Source: UBA7803 sp034522075
Lineage (GTDB): Bacteria; Pseudomonadota; Gammaproteobacteria; Pseudomonadales; Azotimanducaceae
Assembly (NCBI GenBank): GCA_034522075.1
Contig: JAXHLO010000011.1
Coordinates: 1 to 64,000, forward strand
DNA: 64,000 nucleotides
Direction: 5' to 3'
The notes below the pieces were generated by a model that saw only the letters and a program-made list of their open reading frames with translations, was not told the origin of the DNA and made no database searches. Shown here in pieces: positions 9,133 through 16,901 of the stretch. Every line of letters begins with the position of its first letter. Positions within the stretch are counted from its first letter, which is position 1. The position numbers and the translations under genes are program-made.

Positions 9133-10406
9133 TCCGCGTCGGCGGACGTCCGCCGGTAACGGCCGCCCACGGCTGCCTGTACCACCACCGCCGCCTCGAT
9201 GACGAAACCCAGAATCAGAATCAGGGATGCGCTGACATGATTGAGCCAGCCCAGGCTGAACAGCGCCTGGGCAGCGATGTAGATACCGGCGACGCGCAGA
9301 ATGGCGCCGGCCGCCATGCCCATGGTGCGGCGCTCCACCATGAGCCGGCCGTGGAAGTAGTTGCGGAAGATGATCACGGCGGGCATCAGACACATCACCA
9401 GCATGACATCCACCGCCAGCGGACGGACGTCTTCCGGAATGCGCATCAGGTCGCGCCAGATCAGGTTGGACAACGGCGTGACCGCGAACACCAGCATGAT
9501 GCCGGTGATGCCAGCCCACACCAGCATCATGAAGCGTCGTTTGCGCGGCAGATCATCGAGGCCGAAGGTCACGAAGAAGTGACGGAACTGATTGGCTGCC
9601 TGTTGGAACAGCATGGAGAAGTCGAAGGCCACGCGTAACGCGGCGATCGCGAGGAGGCCGCCGGGCGTACGGCTCACGAAGGCGTAGAGGATCGGTCGGC
9701 TCAGCGCGAACATGACCCCGGTGGTGGAAACCGGCACGAAGAAAGCCGTGAGCTCCCGGTAGGTGAGCGCTTCGTGCTCCGGCGTGGCCGGCATACGGTA
9801 GCGGGCGCGTTTCACCAGAACGGTCCCTATCAGGTGGATCACCATGGCCGCCGCTTCGGCGCCGACCAGTACCACCACCGGCCGCAACCCGAGGACGAAG
9901 CCGAGCACCAGACCGGCGACCACCGTGGAAAGAAACATCGCGTTGAGCAGGGTGACCCAACCCGTCAGGCGTGCCTGAATGAGCAGACCGGTGTAGTAGA
10001 AGCGCAGCGCCGACAGCACGACCAGCGGCGCCAGGTAGCGCAGATATTCCGTGACCTGGGCTGTGACGCCGGCATCCAGCGAGTAGACGCTCTGCAGCAG
10101 GCGGGCGCCGGCTTCCAGGTAGCCGAGACCCAGCAGCGGCAGGGTCAGAAGCAGACTGGCCAGAATGACGAAGCGGTAGGTCTTGCGCGCCCCTTCGCGG
10201 CTGCGCGCATAGACGTTGGCGAGCTGATTGATGAAGTTGAGGCTGGCGCGGAAAAAGCCGAACGTGCCGTAGGCCAGAGCGAATACGGCCAGTTCGCGGG
10301 CGGCTTCGGGAAAGCGGGCGAGCGCGGCATTCTGGAACTGCACTGCCAGCACCATGGCCAGGCCCGTGAGGGCCAGGGGCCAGTAGAACTGCCAGTAGAC
10401 CCGCAC
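9087..10406 (-). CDS. Multispan membrane protein of the MATE/MOP-like (possibly ANKH-like) type
   Basis: 439 residues with roughly 12 membrane segments beginning at a GTG (VRVYWQFYWPLALTGLAMV). The pattern of paired hydrophobic helices and the 'FYWPLALTGLAMVL' opening fit the MOP superfamily (MATE, lipid-flippase and ANKH-like proteins), which move organic ions, phosphate or polyisoprenyl-linked substrates. The C-terminal ~25 residues are polar and rich in Glu/Lys/Arg. The start is 6 bases after the acyl-CoA dehydrogenase stop, so the two are probably co-transcribed. The substrate cannot be assigned. Confidence 0.55.
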   Translation of the reverse strand: MRVYWQFYWPLALTGLAMVLAVQFQNAALARFPEAARELAVFALAYGTFGFFRASLNFINQLANVYARSREGARKTYRFVILASLLLTLPLLGLGYLEAGARLLQSVYSLDAGVTAQVTEYLRYLAPLVVLSALRFYYTGLLIQARLTGWVTLLNAMFLSTVVAGLVLGFVLGLRPVVVLVGAEAAAMVIHLIGTVLVKRARYRMPATPEHEALTYRELTAFFVPVSTTGVMFALSRPILYAFVSRTPGGLLAIAALRVAFDFSMLFQQAANQFRHFFVTFGLDDLPRKRRFMMLVWAGITGIMLVFAVTPLSNLIWRDLMRIPEDVRPLAVDVMLVMCLMPAVIIFRNYFHGRLMVERRTMGMAAGAILRVAGIYIAAQALFSLGWLNHVSASLILILGFVIEAAVVVQAAVGGRYRRTSADADQNGQTEREKATAKM

Positions 10407-10412
10407 CCGGCC

Positions 10413-11574
10413 TCAGCCGAGGGTACGGCCGATGAGCTCTTTCATGATCTCGTTGGTGCCGCCGTAGATCTTCTGGACCCGGGCATCGGCATACATGCGC
10501 GAGATCTGGTACTCGTCCATGTAGCCGGCGCCGCCGTGACAGCTGCAGGCATTCATCGACGACGTCGCACTGGTGTTCACTGGCCCACAGTTTCGCCATG
10601 GAGGCCGTGGCGGCATCGAGCTTGCCTTCCATGAGCCAGAGCACGCACTGATCGACGAACGTCCGGGCAATGAGCGCTTCGGTTCTCGGCCAGCTTGAAG
10701 CGGGTGTTCTGGAAGTCGAGGACGCGCTGGCCGAAGGCCTTGCGCTCGCGCACGTAGTCCAGCGTGACGTCAGATGCGCCCGCTTCCATGGCCGCCAGCG
10801 CGCCCGCGGCGACATTCAACCGCTCCTGGGGGAGCTGCTTCATGAGCTGAATGAAGCCTTCACCTTCGGACTCGCCGAGCCGATTGCCCGCCGGTACGCG
10901 GCAATCCTGAAAGAACAGTTCCGAGGTGTCCGCGGACTTCTGGCCGATCTTGTCGAGTATTGCGCCCGACGCTGCGAAGCCGGGTTCGTCCGCGGTTTCC
11001 ACCACGATCAGCGAGATGCCCTTGGCGCCCTGGTTCGGGTCGGTCTTGGCCACCACGATCACCAGGTCGGCATGCTGGCCGTTGGTGATGTAGGTCTTGG
11101 CGCCGTTGATGACGTAGTCGTCCCCATCACGCGACGCTGTGGTGCGACACACGCCTGCAGGTCGGAGCCGGTATTCGGTTCGGTCATGGCGATGGCGCCG
11201 ACCAGCTCGCCGCTGGCCATCTTCGGCAGCCAGCGCTGGCGTTGCTCCTCGCTGCCGTAGTGCAGGATGTACGGGGCGACTATGGTGCTGTGCACCTGAT
11301 TGCCGAACCCGCCCACGCCGGCGCGGTGCATCTCTTCCATGATCACCGTCTCGTGCCGGTAGTCGCCGCCGGCGCCGCCGTATTGCTCCGGTATCTCAGC
11401 GCACAGCAGCCCGGCGGCGCCGGCCGTATTCCAGGCGTCGCGGTCCACTTCGCCCTGGGCGATCCAGCGGTCGTTGTGGGGTTTGAATTCCTGCTCGAAA
11501 AACCTGCGCGCGGCATCCTGGAGGATGCGCAGTTCGTCGTTCAGCCAGGGGGATTGATAGTTCTCGTACAGCAT
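10413..11574 (-). pseudogene. Acyl-CoA dehydrogenase, interrupted by three small insertions
   Basis: FAD-dependent enzyme introducing the 2,3-double bond of an acyl-CoA thioester. N-terminal part 11574-~11150 includes 'AIAMTEPNTGSDLQ'; the middle, in another frame, reads 'DGDDYVINGAKTYITNGQHA' and 'PQERLNVAAGALAAMEA'; the end reads 'HGGAGYMDEYQISRMYAD' and 'YGGTNEIMKELIGRTL'. Removing a duplicated GT near 11150, one base near 10683 and one near 10551 restores one frame of the normal length (about 385 residues). All three changes are insertions, which favours sequence error. It is followed by the MATE-like gene at 6 bases. Confidence 0.8.
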
Positions 11575-11603
11575 GGCGCGGAAAGCTCTCCAGTCGGGTA
11601 GGA

Positions 11604-11619
11604 GCCCTCTCCAGAGGGC
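11604..11619. promoter_or_regulatory. Short palindrome upstream of the acyl-CoA dehydrogenase gene
   Basis: GCCCTCT-CC-AGAGGGC has perfect 7-base arms and lies 30 bases upstream of the acyl-CoA dehydrogenase start (11574) and about 45 bases from the 3' end of nothing else, inside a 92-base intergenic gap. It could be an operator or a small hairpin at the end of the SMP-30 transcript. No regulator can be named. Confidence 0.3.
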
Positions 11620-11666
11620 GATCAGCCCGCTAACATACCACGCTTAACCGCCCCCTTACCTGCGCC

Positions 11667-12509
11667 TCACGGCAGCCCGGCATGCGGGTAGGGTGCCTGC
11701 CAGGTCTCCACCCGGCCGGAACGCAGCGCACGGCATTCCTCCGGGTCGGATGAGCCCGCCGTCAGGATGAACAGGGTGCGGCCGTCCTCACCGCCCAGCA
11801 TGCAGGCGAAGGCCCCCTGGTCCACCGCCACCCGGTGAGTTATCTCACCGCCCTCTACCTGGCGCAGACACTCGTCGGTTGATGGAGACGCCAGCCAGAT
11901 GCCGCCGGCTTCATCCAGGCAGATGCCGTCCGGCAGCGCGCCATCCGGCTGGGTTGCCCAGACCCGGCGGTTGGCGAGCCCGCCATCCGCTTCGATGTCG
12001 AAGGCGCTCAGACGGGCGCCCCAGGATTCTCCGACGATCAGAGTGGCCCCGTCCGGCGTGATGACGCTGCCATTGGGGAATTGCATGTCGCCGGCGACCA
12101 CGCGGGCCGCACCGTCCGGTTCCACACAGATGATCTCTGCGGGCCTGGGCTTCTTCTGCGCGTGCAGATCGAAGCCGAAGTTGCCCACATAGGCACGCCC
12201 GGTCGCGTCGACGACCATGTCGTTGCAGTGGAAGCTGGCGAGACTCGAGAGATCTGCGTGAAGTTCCAGACCTTGGCCGTCGAAGCGCAGCACGCGCCGG
12301 TCGAGCATGGATACCACCAGCAGCGTGCCGTCCGGCAACCAGCCCAGGCCCGAAGGCCAGTTGGGCACCTGACAGATCACTTCGGTACCACCGTTCCGGT
12401 CGGCGCGCAGCACCTCGTGGGCATGCATGTCGGAGAACCATAGCGCGCCGTCGTGCCAGCGCGGACCTTCGGCGAAACACAGGCCCTCGATGAGCGTTTC
12501 AGTCTGCAT
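11667..12509 (-). CDS. SMP-30/gluconolactonase-family protein
   Basis: 280-residue six-bladed propeller hydrolase family, acting on lactones with a bound divalent metal. The expected metal ligands can be picked out: Glu in 'CFAEGPRW', Asn in 'FPNGSVITPDG' and Asp in 'ALPDGICLDEAGG', with 'HCNDMVVDATGRAYVGNFG' matching the family's central strand. No signal peptide is seen, so it is probably cytoplasmic. The physiological lactone is unknown. The gene stands alone between the acyl-CoA dehydrogenase (same strand, 92-base gap) and a divergent lipoprotein gene. Confidence 0.85.
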   Translation of the reverse strand: MQTETLIEGLCFAEGPRWHDGALWFSDMHAHEVLRADRNGGTEVICQVPNWPSGLGWLPDGTLLVVSMLDRRVLRFDGQGLELHADLSSLASFHCNDMVVDATGRAYVGNFGFDLHAQKKPRPAEIICVEPDGAARVVAGDMQFPNGSVITPDGATLIVGESWGARLSAFDIEADGGLANRRVWATQPDGALPDGICLDEAGGIWLASPSTDECLRQVEGGEITHRVAVDQGAFACMLGGEDGRTLFILTAGSSDPEECRALRSGRVETWQAPYPHAGLP

Positions 12510-12640
12510 GTTCAGTCTCCCTTGGCGGCGAGCTTATCATCCGTGAGTATTCCCGGTTGGGCATGTGTCGGCTGGCCTGCAATTCCGGTACTCTTGGCGC
12601 TCCCGGAGGGGAATGTTTCAAGCACACGGAGGTTTGCACG

Positions 12641-12958
12641 ATGATTCGAACGATGATGTTTGCTCTGCTCGCACTGGGGCTCGCGGCCTGTGGTCAGGAT
12701 TCCACCGACAGTAGCGACGTGGAAGAGGCTGCCGGCGAAGCCATGGAGCAGGTGGAGGAGACCGCCAGCGATGCCATGGACGCAACCCGTGATGCGGCGG
12801 AGGAAGTGTCCCGTCAGGCGGGAGAGATGACCGACAGCGCCAGAGACGCCATGGACGAGGCCGCTGAAGAGACTGGCGATGCGGTGGAGGAAGGCGCGGA
12901 CGAGGCCGAGGCAGCAGCCGACGAAGCTGAAGACGCTGCCGACGAAGCCATGAACTGA
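12641..12958 (+). CDS. Small acidic alpha-helical lipoprotein
   Basis: 105 residues. The N-terminal signal ends in 'LGLAAC', a lipobox placing the lipidated cysteine at about residue 17. The mature part is almost entirely Ala, Glu and Asp with recurring 'DAMD', 'DAAEE' and 'DEAEDAAD' units, predicting a long amphipathic helix without a globular fold. GGAGG stands 8 bases before the ATG. No homologous function is recognised; similar low-complexity envelope lipoproteins are common and poorly characterised. Confidence 0.7.
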   Translation: MIRTMMFALLALGLAACGQDSTDSSDVEEAAGEAMEQVEETASDAMDATRDAAEEVSRQAGEMTDSARDAMDEAAEETGDAVEEGADEAEAAADEAEDAADEAMN

Positions 12959-12978
12959 CACCCACCCGCATGGCACCG

Positions 12979-13010
12979 CCGGTTGCGCGCGAAACCCGTC
13001 GCGCGACCGG
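12979..13010 (+). terminator. GC-rich hairpin after the acidic lipoprotein gene
   Basis: Arms CCGGTTGCGCG (12979-12989) and CGCGCGACCGG (13000-13010) pair over 11 positions with one G-U, starting 20 bases after the lipoprotein stop. There is no T-run, so if it terminates transcription it is a weak or factor-assisted terminator. Confidence 0.35.
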
Positions 13011-13050
13011 CAGGCCCCGCCTCCTGCCGCGGCACAGCCCGCATTGCTGT

Positions 13051-13338
13051 TCATAACCCACTGGTCTCCAGCCACGTGGTGCAGCGCCGCTTTCGAAGCG
13101 GCTGGAAGTGCGCCTGCGCTGCGTCTGTTCGTAGCGATCTGAGTCCGGATTGGTTCGCCATCTGCTCACCCGGTCGCTGGGCACCCCGCACAGTTCTGCG
13201 ACACGATCCGCCGTCAGGGCATGGCGGTTCATGAGCACCCGCAGCCGGTAGTTGTAATTTTCCACCCGATTGACCTCTGCGGCCCGGTAGGCGTCCCGAT
13301 GGATCTCCGCAGGCCAGGGTAGCGCGGTCTTCGCTCAT
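13051..13338 (-). CDS. Possible small helix-turn-helix protein, frame unclear
   Basis: An ATG at 13338 opens a frame (MSEDRATL), but the protein-like part lies in the next frame: 'PAEIHRDAYRAAEVNRVE', then 'YRLRVLMNRHALTADRVAELCGVPSDRVSRW'. The second piece has the spacing of a helix-turn-helix. After this the frame becomes Arg-rich. One indel near 13310 would join start and helix-turn-helix, and the C-terminus is unresolved. It would start 12 bases after the stop of the neighbouring small ORF. This could be a real small DNA-binding protein with sequence errors, or a decayed remnant. Confidence 0.3.
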   Translation of the reverse strand: MSEDRATLACGDPSGRLPGRRGQSGGKLQLPAAGAHEPPCPDGGSCRRTVRGAQRPGEQMANQSGLRSLRTDAAQAHFQPLRKRRCTTWLETSGL

Positions 13339-13350
13339 GCGCGCGCTTGT

Positions 13351-13593
13351 TCAAGGAGCCGGCTCGTTGGTCTGGTGCTCGATGAAGTTGTCCCCCGAGA
13401 CCAGTTCGAGGTGGCGGATGTAGCTCTTCGGATGGGTTCCCGTAACCCGTTCGTCGTGCTTGCGTCGAAAACTGATAGAGACGCTATCCGTCCGTTGTGA
13501 CCTTTTCATGAATCCTTCGTGTTGTCGCGACTTTTCGTCAGCGCAGCTCGAGGGCGTCATTGAAGGTTCACAAAGCTGTAATCGAAACGTCAC
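13351..13593 (-). CDS. Hypothetical small protein, doubtful
   Basis: An open frame of 80 codons, or 52 from an internal Met (MKRSQRTDS). The product is basic in the middle ('SFRRKHDERVTGTHPKSY') and matches nothing I recognise. It lies in the 750-base stretch between the acidic lipoprotein and the TonB receptor, where the only other candidates are the possible helix-turn-helix ORF downstream and, on the other strand, the leader of the receptor. Included because of its 12-base spacing to the following ORF; it may be non-coding. Confidence 0.22.
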   Translation of the reverse strand: MTFRLQLCEPSMTPSSCADEKSRQHEGFMKRSQRTDSVSISFRRKHDERVTGTHPKSYIRHLELVSGDNFIEHQTNEPAP

Positions 13594-13710
13594 GTGGCCG
13601 GCTTAGGGTGCCTCCGTGTGAAAGGTCAGCAGAGGTCCCGCCGGTTTTCCCGGCGCGGCCGTGAGTGCTGACGCCACAACGAATACAGCAAGAATCATAG
13701 GAGCTGGGGG

Positions 13711-16700
13711 ATGGGCAGACGCCTGATTTTGATGTTGGCAACGCTGTGCCTTTGCGGGCTGGCGGCGGCCGCGCCTTACGAGGCTGGTAACGTTACCGTG
13801 ATCGTGTTCGATCGCGGTGAACCAGCCAGCGGTTTCGAAGTGGCCCTGGACGGCGCTGTGGTCGGTACCACCGACGAGGCCGGGGTGCTGGACGTGGCGG
13901 CCGGCACGGGGCGCCACCAGTTGGAAATACGCCGTGCGGGGGTGTCCGAGGCAGCAGTCAATCTGACTCTGGCCGCCGGTGAGGCGGCGGAAGCCTCGGT
14001 CAATCTTGCGGGGCTGGGGCGGCAATCACCCAGTCAGGTAGAGACCTACCAGGCCGGCGAGGCCACGGCTGCCATCAGCGCGGTGATCCGCAGCGCGCAG
14101 GGTGTGCCCGTCAGCGGTGCCGAAGTGCGCATCGTGGGTACGGACATCACGGCCGTCAGCGGGCAGGATGGCCGCATTGACGTCGAAGTACCGCGCGGCA
14201 CCTACACCCTGGAAGTCTCTGATGCGAGCCGCGGCGAGCAGCGCTTCCGCGTGCGCGCGCTTGCCACCGTGTCGGGTGAGGTCGATCTGGCCATGCAGCC
14301 GGCTCCGTCCGGCGGCGGCCCGATCGAGGAGATGGTGGTCATCGGCAGCTACGTTCCGACCACGTCGATCGGTCTGGAACGCAATTCCGAATCGGTGCTC
14401 GACGTGATCAGCGAGGAGGAAATTTCCCTGGCCGGAGATTCCACCGCCATCGAGGCCCTGCAGCGGGTCACCGGCGTCACCATCCAGGAAGACATCGTTA
14501 TCGTCCGCGGTCTCGGCGAGCGCTACTCGGCCACGTTCTTCAATGGCGCTGAGCTGCCGAGCCCCGATCCGACCCGCCGAGCGGTCGGGCTCGACGTCTT
14601 TCCGAGCGAGCTCACCAGCGGCATCACGGTGCAGAAGACCTATACCGCGGATCTGCCCGGCGACTTTTCGGGCGGCGCCGTGCGGCTCGAGACACGCAGT
14701 ATTCCCGATGGCTTCACCGGCCGGCTGCATGTCTCGACCGGCGCCAACTCCCGCTCCACGTTTCAGGATGCCTTCACCCACCGCGGCGGTGATACCGACT
14801 TTCTCGGCATCGACGACGGTGATCGCGATATACCCGACATTGGTGCAGCCCTGACCGATGGCGGAGAGATACCGTTGTCGCAGATTTCATCGGCGCAGAA
14901 CGAGCAGCTTGCCGAGGCGCTGGTCAACGAGTTCGGCTGGAATCTGCGTGGCTTCGATCTGCCGGCAGATCTCGATGTGGACTTCGGCGTTGGCAACCGC
15001 TTCCAGTTCGACAACGTGGATCTGGGGGTAAATTTCGCGGGACTCTACGACTCGGAGTGGCGCTATACGGATGAAAGGCGCGCGGAGATCATCGCTGACG
15101 CCCGGGGCGGTGAGTTCGTGGGTGAATCGAGCCAGCTCGAGCGCTCGGAGAATAACATCCGTGCCGGTGCCGTGCTCAATCTGGTGGCCGATATCGGCTT
15201 CGATCATTCGCTGGCCTACACCTCGTTCCTGTCGCGGGATTCTCTGAAAGGCACCTTCCTCGAGCAGGGATTCAATCGCAGTGACGACCGGGATTTCCGC
15301 TCGGTGGTGCTGGAGTTCACGGAATCGCAGCTGTTCTCCAATCAGCTCAGCGGTTCCCATCTGTTCCCGGGCCTCGGCGAATCGGAGCTCACGTGGCAGG
15401 TAGCCTACTCCCAGGCCGATCGCGATGAGCCGGGTACGCGGGACTACACCTACTCCCGGCCCGAGGCCAGCGAATTGCCCTTCCGCCTGGCAACCGGCCC
15501 GGGGGAGGCCGGCCTGCCACCGCTGCTGAGCTGGGAGTTTCTGGAGGAAGAGTCGCTCGACACCAGCTTCGAGTTCATCCTGCCCTGGTCGTTTGGCGAT
15601 GGCACAGTCAGCGGCGACTGGAAGCTGGGCGGCCGGCTGACCCAGCGCGACCGGGAGTTCGATTCCGTGCGCTGGCGGTTTTCCCTGGCACCCGGCGCGG
15701 GATCCGGTGATCCGCTGTTCTTCCCGTCCCTGTCCTTCCCCTCGGTGGAAATGATCCTGACCCCCAGCCGCATCGGACAGAGCGGGTTCCAGTTGGCGAA
15801 CGCCAGCACGGCGCTGGCCGGCGGATCCAACGCCGACAACTATGAAGGCGAACACGATATCTACGCCGGGTATCTGCTGGGCGATTTCGATATCGGCGAC
15901 CGCTGGCGGGTGCAGGCCGGCGTGCGAGCCGAGCAGTCCGACCTGTCGGTAGCCACCGATGCCATCGTCGGCGGCACGCCCCAGGTCGGCGAGATCGACG
16001 AAACCGACTATCTGCCGTCGCTCAACGTAACCTGGTTTATTACCGAGGAGTCGCAACTGCGCTTTGCAGCCAGCCAGACCATCAACCGGCCGCAGTTCCG
16101 CGAGCTGTCGCCCTCGCCGTTCCGCGACCCGAAGACCCGTTTCGAGTCCGTGGGCAACCCCAACCTGGAGCAAGCCACGGTTACCAACTTCGACCTGCGC
16201 TACGAGCGTTACTGGTCGCGCAATGAGGGCTTCACCGTGGCGGCCTTCTACAAGGATCTGGAGAAGCCCATCGAAGTGGTGACGGTTGGCGGCGGTTCCG
16301 ACGACCGCGGCGTGCGCACCTTTGCCAACGCGAACTCGGGAGAGCTGTTCGGGATCGAGCTGGATGGCCGCCTGACCCTCGGTGCGTTCGAAAACGTAGC
16401 CGGGTTTCTGGCGAACACTTACGTCACCGGCAATGCGTCCTGGATCGAGTCCGAGGTCACCGTCGACCAGAGCGCCCTCGGCGTCGGCACGAACGCCAAC
16501 CGGGAGCTGCAGGGCCAATCGCCCTGGGTGGCGAACGTGGGCCTCGGCTACAGCAATCTGTCGAGCGGCACCGATGCGCTGCTGCTGTTCAACATGTACG
16601 GCGAACGCATCGTCGAGGCCGGCGTGAACAATGCGCCGGATGCCAAGGAACAGCCGCGGGCGCTGCTCGATTTCAACATCAAACAGATTCTGTTCAACAA

Positions 16701-16827
16701 CTGGGTACTGGGTCTGAAGCTGCGCAACATTCTCGACAGCAAGTTCGAAGTCGAGCAGGGCTCGGGAGTCCAGCGCAGTTTCAAATCCGGTCGAGAGATC
16801 ACGCTCAGCCTCGCCTTTGAGTTCTGA
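13711..16827 (+). CDS. TonB-dependent outer-membrane receptor with two N-terminal beta-sandwich modules
   Basis: 1038 residues. Signal peptide 1-21 (cleavage after 'CGLAAAA'). Two carboxypeptidase-regulatory-like modules follow, at about 25-100 ('GNVTVIVFDRGEPASGFEVA') and 112-195 ('AVIRSAQGVPVSGAEVRI'). The plug starts near 207 ('IEEMVVIGSYVPT') with 'VIVRGLGERYSATFFNGAEL', and the 22-strand barrel runs to the terminal Phe ('TLSLAFEF'). Such receptors import large or scarce ligands using TonB energy; the ligand is not evident. A lipoprotein gene follows 74 bases downstream and a strong terminator after that, so the two form an operon. Confidence 0.9.
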   Translation: MGRRLILMLATLCLCGLAAAAPYEAGNVTVIVFDRGEPASGFEVALDGAVVGTTDEAGVLDVAAGTGRHQLEIRRAGVSEAAVNLTLAAGEAAEASVNLAGLGRQSPSQVETYQAGEATAAISAVIRSAQGVPVSGAEVRIVGTDITAVSGQDGRIDVEVPRGTYTLEVSDASRGEQRFRVRALATVSGEVDLAMQPAPSGGGPIEEMVVIGSYVPTTSIGLERNSESVLDVISEEEISLAGDSTAIEALQRVTGVTIQEDIVIVRGLGERYSATFFNGAELPSPDPTRRAVGLDVFPSELTSGITVQKTYTADLPGDFSGGAVRLETRSIPDGFTGRLHVSTGANSRSTFQDAFTHRGGDTDFLGIDDGDRDIPDIGAALTDGGEIPLSQISSAQNEQLAEALVNEFGWNLRGFDLPADLDVDFGVGNRFQFDNVDLGVNFAGLYDSEWRYTDERRAEIIADARGGEFVGESSQLERSENNIRAGAVLNLVADIGFDHSLAYTSFLSRDSLKGTFLEQGFNRSDDRDFRSVVLEFTESQLFSNQLSGSHLFPGLGESELTWQVAYSQADRDEPGTRDYTYSRPEASELPFRLATGPGEAGLPPLLSWEFLEEESLDTSFEFILPWSFGDGTVSGDWKLGGRLTQRDREFDSVRWRFSLAPGAGSGDPLFFPSLSFPSVEMILTPSRIGQSGFQLANASTALAGGSNADNYEGEHDIYAGYLLGDFDIGDRWRVQAGVRAEQSDLSVATDAIVGGTPQVGEIDETDYLPSLNVTWFITEESQLRFAASQTINRPQFRELSPSPFRDPKTRFESVGNPNLEQATVTNFDLRYERYWSRNEGFTVAAFYKDLEKPIEVVTVGGGSDDRGVRTFANANSGELFGIELDGRLTLGAFENVAGFLANTYVTGNASWIESEVTVDQSALGVGTNANRELQGQSPWVANVGLGYSNLSSGTDALLLFNMYGERIVEAGVNNAPDAKEQPRALLDFNIKQILFNNWVLGLKLRNILDSKFEVEQGSGVQRSFKSGREITLSLAFEF

Positions 16828-16901
16828 GTCAACCAGCACGCAACCCTGGACTGCAAACGAAAGACAAGGCGGGAAATACGCCGCCGCAAACTGGAGGAAT
16901 C

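Noticed and set aside
12618..13265. A long minus-strand frame across the acidic lipoprotein gene
   Set aside because: Only its first ~40 codons look protein-like; the rest is Arg/Pro-rich antisense of the lipoprotein.
14887..16839. A 650-codon open frame opposite the TonB receptor, and a 606-codon one opposite its lipoprotein
   Set aside because: Both lie wholly inside conserved plus-strand genes and show no domain or start-site support.
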